DNA from: Paraburkholderia sp. CNPSo 3274
GTDB lineage: Bacteria > Pseudomonadota > Gammaproteobacteria > Burkholderiales > Burkholderiaceae
Direction: 5' to 3'
Assembly (NCBI RefSeq): GCF_024206475.1
Contig: NZ_JAMBPR010000004.1
Coordinates: forward strand, 62,001 to 126,000
Length of the DNA stretch: 64,000 nucleotides
The notes beneath the pieces were generated by a model, which worked only from the letters and a program-made list of their open reading frames with translations, searched no databases and had not been told where the DNA came from. The position numbers and the translations under genes were made by a program. Position 1 is the first letter of the stretch. Each line of letters opens with the position of its first letter. Below, piece by piece: positions 25,178 through 33,848 of the stretch.

Positions 25178-25966
25178 ATGAAGAAGCTGTTTGCCTCGCT
25201 TGTTTCCTCCCTGCTGCTCGCGGCCGCGAGCCATGCAGCCGCCGCACCGGCCTGTTCGCAATTCGTGCCCGACGGCCAGTTCCCGACGCTCACGAATCAA
25301 CGCATGGCGCCAAAAACGCGCATGCTCTGCTATTCGGATTTTGTCGTGCTGCATTCGGGCGTCACGCACGGGCCGCTGTGGTCCGCCGAGCATCTCACGC
25401 GCGATCACCTCGAAGCCGCGAAGGATATGACGCGCACGAACCGCTTCTTCGAAGACGACCGCCTGCCCGAAGGCGAAGGCGCGACGCTCGCCGACTACAA
25501 GCGCAGCGGCTTCGACCGAGGCCACATGAGCCCCGCGGGCAATCGCTGGAATGCACAGGCCATGGCGGAATCGTTTTCACTCGCCAACATGGTTCCGCAG
25601 AATCGCGAGAACAACCAGCGCCTTTGGGCCCATATCGAAACTGCCGTGCGCAAGCTCGCATCGAAGTACGGCGACGCCTATGTCGTGACCGGCCCGCTCT
25701 TCTCGGGCGCACAGCTCCAGACGATCGGCGCGACGCGGGTGCTCGTGCCAACGCAGATCTTCAAGGTCGTGTACGTGCCATCGCAGCAGCTCGCGTTCGC
25801 GATCGTCGCGGACAACACGGCTGTCGATCGCTATGACGTGCGCTCGGTGCGCGATCTCGAAGCGCAGAGCGGCATTGCGTTCCCGGGTATTCCGGCGAAC
25901 GTCGCGGCCAGGGAAAAGGTCTCATTCAACGGCCGCGGCTTTGCCGTGAGCAAATGGGGCTGGTAG
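25178..25966 (+). CDS. Secreted DNA/RNA non-specific endonuclease
   Basis: A 262-residue beta-beta-alpha-metal nuclease of the Serratia NucA/EndoG family. A signal peptide ends near residue 23 (ASHAAAAPA). The catalytic DRGHM motif (in SGFDRGHMSPAGNRW) carries the general-base His, and Asn in NMVPQNRENNQ binds the metal. The end of the domain is VPTQIFKVVY. It would cut DNA and RNA in the periplasm or outside the cell for nutrient scavenging. The ATG at 25178 is chosen because it opens the signal peptide; the frame is open upstream without conserved character. It stands alone, with a small hypothetical gene 33 bp downstream. Confidence 0.92.
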   Translation: MKKLFASLVSSLLLAAASHAAAAPACSQFVPDGQFPTLTNQRMAPKTRMLCYSDFVVLHSGVTHGPLWSAEHLTRDHLEAAKDMTRTNRFFEDDRLPEGEGATLADYKRSGFDRGHMSPAGNRWNAQAMAESFSLANMVPQNRENNQRLWAHIETAVRKLASKYGDAYVVTGPLFSGAQLQTIGATRVLVPTQIFKVVYVPSQQLAFAIVADNTAVDRYDVRSVRDLEAQSGIAFPGIPANVAAREKVSFNGRGFAVSKWGW

Positions 25967-25999
25967 GCGCGCCCCGTCACGCAGAAGGAGGATCAAACG

Positions 26000-26260
26000 G
26001 TGTTCGACGCATACGCAAACGACAACGACGTGCTCAACGTACAAGGCGACGCGCTCACGCTCACGAACGGCACGACGCGCGTGACGCTAGCCGGCACGCT
26101 GGAACTCACGCGCGACAAGCGCGGGCTCGCCGCCGCGCTGGCGCTGAAGGCGGCGCTCGATGACGTCGTGAAGAAACTGCAGGCCGACCCGCACCTGCCC
26201 GCGAAGGTCGCCGACGAGCCGGACCAGAAGCCCGGCATCGTCGACAATCCGTTCAACTGA
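26000..26260 (+). CDS. Small conserved hypothetical protein with GTG start
   Basis: An 86-residue protein opening with a GTG codon 6 nt after a strong AAGGAGG ribosome site, which decides the start. It shows a beta-strand-rich N-terminal half (VLNVQGDALTLTNGTTRVTL), then a helix (LAAALALKAALDDVVKKL) and a polar tail ending in IVDNPFN. No motif, signal peptide or membrane segment is recognised. It sits 33 bp after the nuclease gene and could be cotranscribed with it. An immunity or inhibitor role for the nuclease is conceivable but has no sequence support. Confidence 0.65.
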   Translation: MFDAYANDNDVLNVQGDALTLTNGTTRVTLAGTLELTRDKRGLAAALALKAALDDVVKKLQADPHLPAKVADEPDQKPGIVDNPFN

Positions 26261-26284
26261 TCACGCACGCGCGAAACGTACGCG

Positions 26285-27526
26285 TTAGAACGGCTTGCCT
26301 TCGCTCTCGCTCCAGGCGCGCGCCATGAGCGTGTTCGAGGGCAGCGTTTCGTCGAGCAGCTTCTTTGCGCTCTGCGCGCCCGCAATCGGCAGGCCGGTGG
26401 GATCGATCGCGCCGATCTGCGCGAGCACCGAAGCCTGATCCCAGTAAATGTGCTCGTTATAGAGCTTGTTGCCGCGAAAGCAGATCACGGCAAGCATCGG
26501 CACTTCGAAGTATTTGCCCGTGGGCGCGAGGCCCGGCAGCAGCCAGTCGATCACGCGGTCGTGCGTGCAGCAGAAGATGAACTCGTCCACCACGCGGTCC
26601 GAGCCGATGGTCCGCGAGATCGGGATCAGGCGCGTATCCTCCGGGTTCGAATGCACGAAGTGGTGCGTGTAGAAGCGCTTGAGCTCGTCGTGGCCCACGC
26701 CGCCCGTCATCGTGGGAATGTGGTTGACGTAGGGCTGCGCGACCATCGTCGGCATCACGTCGCTCGGGTTGCGCGCGACGAACTCGTGATAGCAGTGCTC
26801 TTCCCACAGCGCGTTGAAGTCGTAGATCGGGCCGAGCACCCGGCGCAGCATGGCGAGCGTGCGCGAGTAGGCCATCATCGTCGCCGGCTTGTCGTACGTC
26901 TTGCGCGAAGACGAAGCGAACGCGTGGTCGCAACCCGGGTACGTATACAGCTCGACGCCAGGCTTGCCCGCCAGCGCCTGCGTGATGCGCTCGCGCGTGG
27001 CGGCGTCGCAGTGGGCGTCGTCGGCGCCGAAGTGCAGCATGAGCGGACAGGTGATGCGCGAGGCTTCGCCCAGTTGGTTTTCGAGGCCCACGGCGTAATA
27101 GCCGATCGCGCAATCGACATCGGTGCGCGTCGCGCTCAGGTACGCGAGCTTGCCGCCCAGGCAGAAACCCACCACGCCGACCTTGCCGCGATGCTGCGGA
27201 TGCGCGCGCAGCGCGGCGAGCGTTTGCGCCACGTCTTGCATCGCGAGGGCGACGTCGAAGCGCTCGTAGAGCGAGAACGCCTTCTGCGCGTCGGCGCCTT
27301 CGTAGCCGAGATCGACGTTCGGCTCCAGACGCCAGAACAGGTCCGGCACCATCACGACGTAGCCTTCCTCGGCATAACGGTCGGCGAGCGCGCGCATGTA
27401 GCCGTTCACGCCGAAGATCTCCTGCAGCAGCACGAGGCCGGGGCCGCTGCCCTCGGGCGGCAGCGCCGTGTAGGCGCGGAATTCGCCGCCGTCGTGCGAC
27501 TTCACCTGGGTCCATTGTCCGTTCAT
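26285..27526 (-). CDS. Dienelactone hydrolase fused to a SnoaL/NTF2-like domain
   Basis: A 413-residue fusion. Residues 1-235 are a dienelactone hydrolase-like alpha/beta hydrolase with the catalytic Cys in VGFCLGGKLAY, Asp in HFGADDAHCD and His in YPGCDHAF. Residues 240-413 form a separate NTF2/SnoaL-like cone domain (AHEELKRFY-type helix, RTIGSDRVVDEF, YWDQASVLAQIG). Dienelactone hydrolases open lactones in chlorocatechol breakdown, but many relatives have other ester substrates, and no aromatic-degradation genes are near. The C-terminal domain may add substrate binding. The ribosome site is a plain GGAGA. The gene converges with the small hypothetical gene with 24 bp between stops. Confidence 0.85.
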   Translation of the reverse strand: MNGQWTQVKSHDGGEFRAYTALPPEGSGPGLVLLQEIFGVNGYMRALADRYAEEGYVVMVPDLFWRLEPNVDLGYEGADAQKAFSLYERFDVALAMQDVAQTLAALRAHPQHRGKVGVVGFCLGGKLAYLSATRTDVDCAIGYYAVGLENQLGEASRITCPLMLHFGADDAHCDAATRERITQALAGKPGVELYTYPGCDHAFASSSRKTYDKPATMMAYSRTLAMLRRVLGPIYDFNALWEEHCYHEFVARNPSDVMPTMVAQPYVNHIPTMTGGVGHDELKRFYTHHFVHSNPEDTRLIPISRTIGSDRVVDEFIFCCTHDRVIDWLLPGLAPTGKYFEVPMLAVICFRGNKLYNEHIYWDQASVLAQIGAIDPTGLPIAGAQSAKKLLDETLPSNTLMARAWSESEGKPF

Positions 27527-27627
27527 TGGGGTTGTCTCCTCTCTTCGGTCCGGTTAGTTGCCGTAGGTTAGCGTCGATCTCGCGCCGACGCAGCGCATCG
27601 AACCATTCAGGCAGCGCGTCGAACCAT

Positions 27628-28269
27628 TCACGCCGCGCCAAAGCCGCCCGCCACCGCGAGCGGCGGCAGCGCCGACTCGCCGCGTATCCACGCGTACTGC
27701 GCAAGCTCGGCCATTTCCTTGTCGCCACGGCTGTCGCCATAAGCGTAGAGCGTAGCTGGCGCGTTCTCCCCCCACCACGCGCGCAACCGCGCGACCTTCT
27801 CCGGGCCCCAGCAGTTGTTGCCCGCCAGATGTCCCATGTACACGCCATCGCGCCATTCGAGTTCGCTCGAAAGCACGGTGCCGATGCCGACCGTCTTTGC
27901 CCACATGCGCAGATAGATCGACGGCGACGCGCTCACGAGCACGACCTCATGCCCGAGCGCCTGGTGTTCAGCCACGCGCGCGAGCATTTCCGGGCGCAGC
28001 AGCGCGGGGAGACGGCGCTCGACGAAGCGCTGCGCGGCGGCTTCGAGCACCTCGCGCCGCACGGCTCCCATCGCGGCGTACAGGAAGCGCGCCTTGGTCG
28101 GCCCGCGCGGCGACCAGCCGAGCGGGACGCCGATGAGCGAGGGCAGGCAGCGCAGCGCGGCGGCGGCGAAGCGGGCGGGGCCGGCGGCGTCGAGCATGAA
28201 CGCGCGAAAGCTGTCGGACGTGGTGATGGTGCCATCAAAGTCGAATGCGGCGACGACGCGGTCGTTCAT
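27628..28269 (-). CDS. HAD-superfamily phosphatase (HAD-IB, SerB-like)
   Basis: A 213-residue HAD hydrolase. The nucleophile motif I is FDFDGTITTSD at residue 9-19, motif II is VLVSASPSIYL, and motif IV is YGDSRGDKEMAELA. The cap is of the small alpha-helical SerB type (HAD-IB). It dephosphorylates a small metabolite in the cytoplasm; phosphoserine, a lipid phosphate or another ester are all possible. The ATG at 28269 puts motif I right at the N-terminus as usual; the upstream open frame adds 45 unlikely residues. The neighbouring genes give no clue to the substrate. Confidence 0.85.
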   Translation of the reverse strand: MNDRVVAAFDFDGTITTSDSFRAFMLDAAGPARFAAAALRCLPSLIGVPLGWSPRGPTKARFLYAAMGAVRREVLEAAAQRFVERRLPALLRPEMLARVAEHQALGHEVVLVSASPSIYLRMWAKTVGIGTVLSSELEWRDGVYMGHLAGNNCWGPEKVARLRAWWGENAPATLYAYGDSRGDKEMAELAQYAWIRGESALPPLAVAGGFGAA

Positions 28270-28446
28270 GAAGCGATATGAGACTGGCGTGGAAGGGAAA
28301 GGCGACGCGACTGGCCGCGCCGATCGGGCGTCATTGTCGGCGCAAACGCTATCTTGCCGCAACGCAGCCCAGGCACGCTCTGCAATATTGACGTAATTCG
28401 TCAACGTGTATCGATATGGACGTGCATTGACGCCGAAGCATGAGCG

Positions 28447-29175
28447 TCATTGCGCGTTTAACGCCAGACCCGCGGCATCGACGATCTCGATTTCGCCGTA
28501 GCGCAACACGAGCAACCCCTCGCGCGCGAACTGGCGGAGGATCTGGTTCACCGTTTGCCGCGAGAGCGCGAGCATCAGCGCCAGATCCTCCTGCGGCACG
28601 TTGATCACGCGGCGCGAGTGCTGCACACCTTGCGTGCCGGCCGCCTCGCCGTACTCGTTCGAGAGCAGCAGCAACCGGCGCGCCACGCGCGCGGAAGCGC
28701 CCAGCAGCGCGGTTTCCTCGATCGCGTCGAACGCGCGGCGCAGCTTTTGCGCGAGCAGCAGGCCAAACGCGTGCCAGTATGCAGGCGTTGCGTCGAGCAG
28801 CGCCACGAGCGCCGCGCGCGGCACGTGAAAGAGCGTTGAGTCGCGCTCGGCGTAGGCGTCGTGCGTACGCGCCCCGCCATCGAAGAGCGTGATCTCGCCG
28901 AACCAGTGCGCCGGGCCGACCACGGCGAGCAGCGCCTCGCGGCCCGCTACGCTCGCCGCCCCCACACGCACCGCGCCTTCCAGCACGCAGTAGAGACCGT
29001 CGGCGGCGGCGCCGCGCATGAAGAGGCGCTCGCCCGCCTGCAGCGTGCGCACGCGCCCCGCCGCGCGCAGCGCGTCGCGCAACGGTTCGGGCGCGCCGCG
29101 AAACCACGCGCTGCGCTCGAGCGCGGCGGCGGACGGCGAACTGGCAGTGACTGGCGGGACGGAACGTGAAGTCAT
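28447..29175 (-). CDS. Crp/Fnr-family transcriptional regulator
   Basis: A 242-residue regulator with a cyclic-nucleotide-binding beta-roll at about residues 20-140 (LQAGERLFMRGAAADGLYCVLEG, FGEITLFDGGART) and a winged helix at about 165-235 (VPQEDLALMLALSRQTVNQILRQF). No N-terminal Cys cluster is present, so it is not an oxygen-sensing Fnr. The phosphate-binding cassette lacks the full cAMP consensus, so the ligand is uncertain. It is divergent from the Mpo1-like gene at 29291 across 115 bp and may regulate it. Confidence 0.88.
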   Translation of the reverse strand: MTSRSVPPVTASSPSAAALERSAWFRGAPEPLRDALRAAGRVRTLQAGERLFMRGAAADGLYCVLEGAVRVGAASVAGREALLAVVGPAHWFGEITLFDGGARTHDAYAERDSTLFHVPRAALVALLDATPAYWHAFGLLLAQKLRRAFDAIEETALLGASARVARRLLLLSNEYGEAAGTQGVQHSRRVINVPQEDLALMLALSRQTVNQILRQFAREGLLVLRYGEIEIVDAAGLALNAQ

Positions 29176-29290
29176 CGGGGCTGGGCAAGCGGGGGCAAGC
29201 GAATCACAAAGCGGCGCAATTGTCGGCTAGCCGAAGGTTTGCGCTCGTCAGCCCGACGATCATAATGATTTTGGAGACAGAGAGACACCC

Positions 29291-29830
29291 ATGAGAAACC
29301 TGACCGAGCAACTCACCCAGTACGCGGCTTATCATCGCGACGCGCGCAACATCGGCACCCATTTCGTCGGCATTCCGCTCATCGTGCTCGCGCTTGCGGT
29401 GTTGCTCTCGCGACCTGCAATCGCGTTCGGGCTACCGGTTCCCGTCTCGCCCGCGTGGCTCCTGTTCGGCGCCGCGACGATCTACTACCTCGTGCTGGAC
29501 GTGCCGCTCGGCCTCATGATGGCGGTCGTCTCCGTCGCGTGCGTGGCCTTCGGCGCATGGCTCGCGCAGCAAGGCACCGCCGCGTGGCCAGGCGGCGGCG
29601 TGGCGCTGTTCGTGGTCGGCTGGATCTTCCAGTTCGTCGGGCACATCGCGTGGGAGCATCGCAAGCCGGCCTTCGTCGACGATCTCATCGGCCTCATGAT
29701 CGGCCCGCTCTTCGTGCTCGCCGAAGCGCTGTTCAGCATCGGCTGGCGCCCTGAGCTGCGCGCGGCGATCGAGGCAAAGGTGGGGCCGACGCGTATCAAT
29801 GCGCCGCGCGCTCAGGAAGCGCGGCAGTAA
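29291..29830 (+). CDS. Mpo1-like (DUF962) membrane protein
   Basis: A 179-residue protein with four hydrophobic segments and conserved His residues in YAAYHRDARNIGTHFVGIP and QFVGHIAWEHRKPAF, followed by DDLIGLMIGPLFVLAE. These match the DUF962/YGL010w family. Yeast Mpo1 is an Fe(II)-dependent dioxygenase for 2-hydroxy fatty acids, and the conserved His residues are its metal ligands. Whether the bacterial protein does the same is inference; 2-hydroxy fatty acids do occur in Burkholderia lipids. The ATG follows a GGAGACAGAGAGA leader. Confidence 0.82.
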   Translation: MRNLTEQLTQYAAYHRDARNIGTHFVGIPLIVLALAVLLSRPAIAFGLPVPVSPAWLLFGAATIYYLVLDVPLGLMMAVVSVACVAFGAWLAQQGTAAWPGGGVALFVVGWIFQFVGHIAWEHRKPAFVDDLIGLMIGPLFVLAEALFSIGWRPELRAAIEAKVGPTRINAPRAQEARQ

Positions 29831-29848
29831 GCGGCCGTTGCAAATTCC

Positions 29849-30742
29849 TCAGCGCTCGAACCGTACGAGCCGCGCCGCGTGCACGGCCGTGAGCACGACG
29901 GCGAGCCAGATCGGCACGTAAGTCCCGAGCTGGCGCATGCCCAGGTGCTCCCCTAGCAGCGTTACCGAAACGATCACGAGCAGCACCGGCTCGACATAGC
30001 CGAGGATGCCGAAGAGCGCCATCGGCAGCAGCCGGCTCGCCTTCAGGTACGAAGCGAGCGCGACGGTGCTGAGCACGCCGAGTCCGGGCAGCAGCACGAA
30101 GGCGAGGAACTTGTGCGCGTCGAGCAGCGCGAGCGAGCCGCCCGCGCGCACTTCGATCACCGCTACCGGCACGAGCAGCAGCATCTCCACGGCGAAGGTG
30201 ACGAGCGAATCCGCGTGAATCTTGCGACGCAGGACGAAATACGGCGGATAGCCGAACGCGACGAGCAGCGTCGGCCACGAGAACGCGTGCGTAGCCCACA
30301 ACTCGTGCGCCACGCCCACGGCGGCGCACGCCACAGCGAGCCATTGCAGCGGTTCGAGGCGCTCGTGATAGTAAAAGCGCCCCACCAGCACCATGATGAG
30401 CGGCAGCAGGAAATAGCCGAGCGACACCTCCAGCATGCGCCCGTGCAGCGGCGCCCACAGAAACACCCACAGCTGCGAGCCCAGCAGCGCGGCGCTCGCC
30501 ACCAGTGCGAGCGCGGTGCGCGGCTCCTTCACCATGCGCGCGACGAGCGCGCGCAATTGCGGCGCGCGCTTGCGCAGCACCAGCAGGGCCAGCGCGCCGG
30601 GCGCGGTCCAGATCACGCGCCACGCGAAAATATCGAGGCCGCCGAGCGGCGCGAGCAAGAGTGTGTAGGCCGACATCAGCGCGAACAGCGCCGAAGCGCC
30701 CACGGAAAGCGCAACGCCGCGCCGGGGTTCGTACTGGTTCAT
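29849..30742 (-). CDS. rarD: RarD-type EamA/DMT transporter
   Basis: A 297-residue membrane protein with ten hydrophobic segments, two EamA repeats. The RarD features are YTLLLAPLGGLDIFAWRVIW near the start and GSQLWVFLWAPLHGRMLEVSLGYFLLPL in the middle (each quoted only in part for the motif core FAWR and LGYFL). RarD was linked to chloramphenicol sensitivity, but its true substrate is unknown; other DMT carriers export amino acids or metabolites. The ATG at 30742 gives the normal short N-terminus; 68 upstream residues in frame are Arg-rich and rejected. The gene converges with the Mpo1-like gene. Confidence 0.85.
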   Translation of the reverse strand: MNQYEPRRGVALSVGASALFALMSAYTLLLAPLGGLDIFAWRVIWTAPGALALLVLRKRAPQLRALVARMVKEPRTALALVASAALLGSQLWVFLWAPLHGRMLEVSLGYFLLPLIMVLVGRFYYHERLEPLQWLAVACAAVGVAHELWATHAFSWPTLLVAFGYPPYFVLRRKIHADSLVTFAVEMLLLVPVAVIEVRAGGSLALLDAHKFLAFVLLPGLGVLSTVALASYLKASRLLPMALFGILGYVEPVLLVIVSVTLLGEHLGMRQLGTYVPIWLAVVLTAVHAARLVRFER

Positions 30743-31220
30743 CGGGATGCGCAGGGACGGAAAGCGAAAACCACGGGATCGCGAGCGGCGCGTTGCGTAG
30801 ATTTCGCGCGTGCGGGTAAGAACGTTGTCATTTGAATTGGATATTGAATAAGGCGCGGGCCGGCGAAACCATCGGCGAGACCGCATTCTAGTCGCGTTTT
30901 GGCGACGGCAGGCGGCGCAAACCCACGCCGGACAAGGCGGGCACACGCCGTGCGCGCTCGCGGGCCAGGAGCCGGCCGAGCAATTTAGTCCGGCAGATCG
31001 CGCAACGATGGACTAGAACGTAAGTCTCGCCACGCCAGCCCGCCGTCGCCTTAACCAGCTGGAATTCGCGGCTGGAATTCGCGGCTGGAATTCGCTTCGA
31101 TGAGCGAGATTTCACCGGGGCCGCAGGAGCCGCGCCTGGCTTATCCCGGAGCGCCACGCCAACGCCCGCCGCCGAGATTCACGACGCCGTCCCCAACGTC
31201 CAACGCCCCCTGGAGCCCGC
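30743..31220. other. Intergenic region between rarD and egtD
   Basis: No convincing gene is present in this 478-bp divergent region. The one notable structure is the tandem repeat at 31058-31096. A minus-strand open frame at 30888-31157 has a CxxC pair but otherwise looks random. Confidence 0.55.
31058..31096. repeat. Three tandem copies of a 13-bp unit
   Basis: GCTGGAATTCGCG occurs at 31058-31070 and 31071-31083 and with one terminal change at 31084-31096. It lies 125 bp upstream of egtD. A short tandem like this is a slippage product or a multi-site regulator target; no further copies are seen nearby. Confidence 0.9.
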
Positions 31221-32225
31221 ATGCCACTTTCTGCGCCCCGCCCCGCCGTTGCCGACCCCGCGCGCGCATTCGCCCTTTCACCCGCCGCCAGCGCATTCGC
31301 CGCCGAAGTGCGAGCAGGTTTGACGCGCTCGCCGCAAAAGGAACTGCCGTCGAAGTATCTGTATGACGAAGTCGGCTCGGCCCTCTTCGAGGTCATCACC
31401 GTGCTGCCCGAATACGGCGTCACGCGCAGCGAGGAGCGCCTGCTCACGCGCTACGCGTCCGAAATCGTCGAGGCGCTGCCCTCCGACGTGAAAGTCGCCG
31501 AACTCGGCAGCGGCAGCGGCCGCAAGACGCGCCGCATTCTCGAAGCGCTATGCCGCAAGCGCCCCACGTCGTATTGCCCGATCGAGATTTCGCGCACCGC
31601 GCTCCAGCTGTGCCGGCGCGAGCTGGCCGACATCGAGCGCATTTCGATCGTCGGCTACGAGCGCGACTATCTCGCCGGGCTTTCCGAAGTGAGCCGCCAG
31701 CGCAAAGAGGGCGAGCAACTGCTCGTGCTCTTCCTCGGCAGCACGATTGGCAACTTCGCGCGCCTCGCGGCCACGCGCTTCCTGCGTGACATCCGCGCGA
31801 TGCTGCGCCCCGGCGACACGCTGCTGCTCGGCACCGACCTCGTGAAGCCCGTGGACACGCTGATCGCCGCCTACGACGACGCCATCGGCGCCACGGCCGC
31901 GTTCAACCTGAACCTGCTTGCACGCATCAACCGCGAGCTGGACGCCGACTTCGACCTGCACGACTTCGAGCACGTCGCGCGCTTCAATCCGGACGTGCGC
32001 AGCATCGAGATGCATCTGCGCGCGAAGCGCGACGTGCACGCCGAGGTGCACTCGGCGAATCTCGCCGTCGAGATCGGCGCAGGCGAGACGATCTGGACCG
32101 AGAGCAGCCACAAATATCACGCCGACGAAATCCCGGCGATCGCCGCCGACGCGGGCTTCGAATGCACGCGTCAGTGGGTCGAAAAGGAATGGGGATTCGC
32201 GGAGAGCCTGCTGGCCGTGAAGTAA
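31221..32225 (+). CDS. egtD: L-histidine N-alpha-methyltransferase (EgtD)
   Basis: A 334-residue SAM-dependent methyltransferase of the Methyltransf_33 family. The N-terminal SPQKELPSKYLYDEVGSALFEVI and the SAM loop VAELGSGSGRKTRRILEAL identify EgtD-like proteins, with the later FLGSTIGNFAR also characteristic (each a known block of the family). EgtD trimethylates histidine to hercynine, the first step of ergothioneine synthesis. The usual partner EgtB, the sulfoxide-forming oxygenase, is not adjacent, so it must lie elsewhere or the protein methylates another substrate. GGAG 5 nt before the ATG supports the start. A strong terminator follows 15 bp after the stop. Confidence 0.87.
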   Translation: MPLSAPRPAVADPARAFALSPAASAFAAEVRAGLTRSPQKELPSKYLYDEVGSALFEVITVLPEYGVTRSEERLLTRYASEIVEALPSDVKVAELGSGSGRKTRRILEALCRKRPTSYCPIEISRTALQLCRRELADIERISIVGYERDYLAGLSEVSRQRKEGEQLLVLFLGSTIGNFARLAATRFLRDIRAMLRPGDTLLLGTDLVKPVDTLIAAYDDAIGATAAFNLNLLARINRELDADFDLHDFEHVARFNPDVRSIEMHLRAKRDVHAEVHSANLAVEIGAGETIWTESSHKYHADEIPAIAADAGFECTRQWVEKEWGFAESLLAVK

Positions 32226-32240
32226 GCGGCGTCCGAAACG

Positions 32241-32278
32241 AAAAAGCGGTGCGCCAGATGCCTGGCGCACCGCTTTTT
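32241..32278. terminator. Bidirectional Rho-independent terminator
   Basis: A 17-bp perfect stem AAAAAGCGGTGCGCCAG with a 4-nt loop (ATGC), ending in T-runs on both strands. It serves the convergent egtD and acylphosphatase genes. Confidence 0.92.
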
Positions 32279-32291
32279 TATCGGGCGATTC

Positions 32292-32588
32292 TTAATGCTG
32301 CTCGAAGCGTTCGTAACGTTTTTCGCTCAGGCGTTCCTCGCTTTCCACCGAACTGACACGCGCGGCCGGCGGCCCGTGGCGCAGCCACGAAAGCATCCGG
32401 TCCACCTGGTTCGCCGTGCCCTGGATCACGGCTTCGACCGAGCCGTCCTCCATGTTCGCGACGTAGCCGCGAATGCGCAACGCGTGCGCCTGGCGCACCG
32501 TCGCATGACGAAAACCCACGCCCTGCACCGTCCCGCGCACGCGCACGTAGTACGTTTCGAGGCGCGTATCCAGATCCGGTTCGCTCAT
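32292..32588 (-). CDS. acyP: Acylphosphatase
   Basis: A 98-residue single-domain acylphosphatase. The active-site signature is VRGTVQGVGFRHATVRQA, with the catalytic Arg in GFRHA and the conserved Asn in GYVANMEDGSVEAVIQG (second signature). The fold hydrolyses acyl phosphates such as carbamoyl phosphate or 1,3-bisphosphoglycerate in the cytoplasm. The ATG at 32588 gives the standard length; an in-frame ATG at 32603 is possible and would add five residues. The gene shares a 128-bp divergent region with hpnA. Confidence 0.92.
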   Translation of the reverse strand: MSEPDLDTRLETYYVRVRGTVQGVGFRHATVRQAHALRIRGYVANMEDGSVEAVIQGTANQVDRMLSWLRHGPPAARVSSVESEERLSEKRYERFEQH

Positions 32589-32716
32589 TGTTCGTTTCTC
32601 CATGCATCCTTTACGGTCGGCATTGTAGACGCCAACGCGCACACGCGCCGGGCCCGCGCCACGTACAATCCGTGCCACGCCGCCGCGCCAACACCGAACA
32701 TGGAAACGACCCAGCA

Positions 32717-33739
32717 ATGACCGACACCTCCCGAGCCAACCGCGATCTCGTGCTGATCACCGGCGCGTCCGGCTTCGTCGGCTCGGCCGTCGCCCGCATC
32801 GCGCAGGAAAAGGGCTATGCCGTGCGCGTGCTGGTGCGCGCGACGAGCCCGCGCAAGAACCTCGAAGCGCTCGACGCCGAAATCGTCACCGGCGACATGC
32901 GCGACGCCGCCTCCATGCGCCGTGCGCTCGACGGCGTGCGCTACCTCTTCCACGTGGCCGCCGACTACCGCCTCTGGGCGCCCGATCCGCACGAGATCGA
33001 GCGCGCCAACCTCGAAGGCGCAGAAGCCACCATGCGCGCGGCGCTCGACGCGGGTGTGGAACGCATCGTCTACACGAGCAGCGTGGCCACGCTCAAGGTC
33101 ACGAGTTCGGGCAACTCCGCCGACGAAACCTCGCCGCTTACCCCCGAGCAGGCCATTGGCGTGTACAAGCGCAGCAAGGTGCTTTCCGAGCGTGCCGTGG
33201 AACGCATGATCGAGCGCGACGGCCTGCCCGCCGTGATCGTCAATCCGTCCACGCCGATCGGCCCGCGCGACGTGAAGCCCACGCCCACGGGCCGCATCAT
33301 CGTCGAAGCGGCCACCGGCAAGATTCCCGCGTTCGTCGACACCGGCCTGAACCTCGCGCACGTGGACGACGTGGCGAACGGCCACTTCCTCGCGCTGGAA
33401 CGCGGACGCATTGGCGAGCGCTACATTCTCGGCGGCGAAAATCTGCCGCTGCAGCAGATGCTCACTGATATCGCCGGCATGGTGGGCCGCAAGCCGCCCA
33501 CGATCGCGCTGCCTCGCTGGCCGCTCTATCCGCTTGCGATGGGCGCGGAAGCCGTGGCGCGCTTCACGAAGCGCGAGCCGTTCGTGACCGTCGATGCGCT
33601 CAAGATGTCGAAGAACAAGATGTATTTCACGTCGGCGAAGGCGGAACGCGAGCTGGGTTATCGCGCGCGGCCGTATCGCGAGGGCTTGAAAGACGCGCTC
33701 GCGTGGTTCCGCGAGGCCGGGTATCTGAACGCCAGATGA
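32717..33739 (+). CDS. hpnA: Hopanoid-associated sugar epimerase (HpnA)
   Basis: A 340-residue extended short-chain dehydrogenase. The NAD(P) loop TGASGFVGSAVARIA is near residue 17 and the catalytic YxxxK is in GVYKRSKVLSERAV. The first Ser is in VYTSSVATL. The HpnA subfamily is marked by the NLAHVDDVANGHFLALERG segment and by proximity to hopanoid genes. HpnA is thought to act on the sugar-like part of extended hopanoids; its exact reaction is not established. The frame is open upstream to 32588, but the family begins near DLVLITGASG, so the ATG at 32717 is taken. A TACAAT lies about 50 nt before it. Confidence 0.9.
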   Translation: MTDTSRANRDLVLITGASGFVGSAVARIAQEKGYAVRVLVRATSPRKNLEALDAEIVTGDMRDAASMRRALDGVRYLFHVAADYRLWAPDPHEIERANLEGAEATMRAALDAGVERIVYTSSVATLKVTSSGNSADETSPLTPEQAIGVYKRSKVLSERAVERMIERDGLPAVIVNPSTPIGPRDVKPTPTGRIIVEAATGKIPAFVDTGLNLAHVDDVANGHFLALERGRIGERYILGGENLPLQQMLTDIAGMVGRKPPTIALPRWPLYPLAMGAEAVARFTKREPFVTVDALKMSKNKMYFTSAKAERELGYRARPYREGLKDALAWFREAGYLNAR

Positions 33740-33848
33740 GGGAAGCTGAGGAAACTGTTACAACTTTTCTTGCAACATGCGTACAACGCCTGAAGGGCAA
33801 TGCACGCGAGCAACGGGTAAAATCGCAGGTCTTACCTGAGAAGCTCGA

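Noticed and set aside
30888..31157. A small minus-strand frame with a CxxC pair upstream of egtD
   Set aside because: Only one CxxC, no other zinc-binding pattern, and it runs across the 13-bp tandem repeat.
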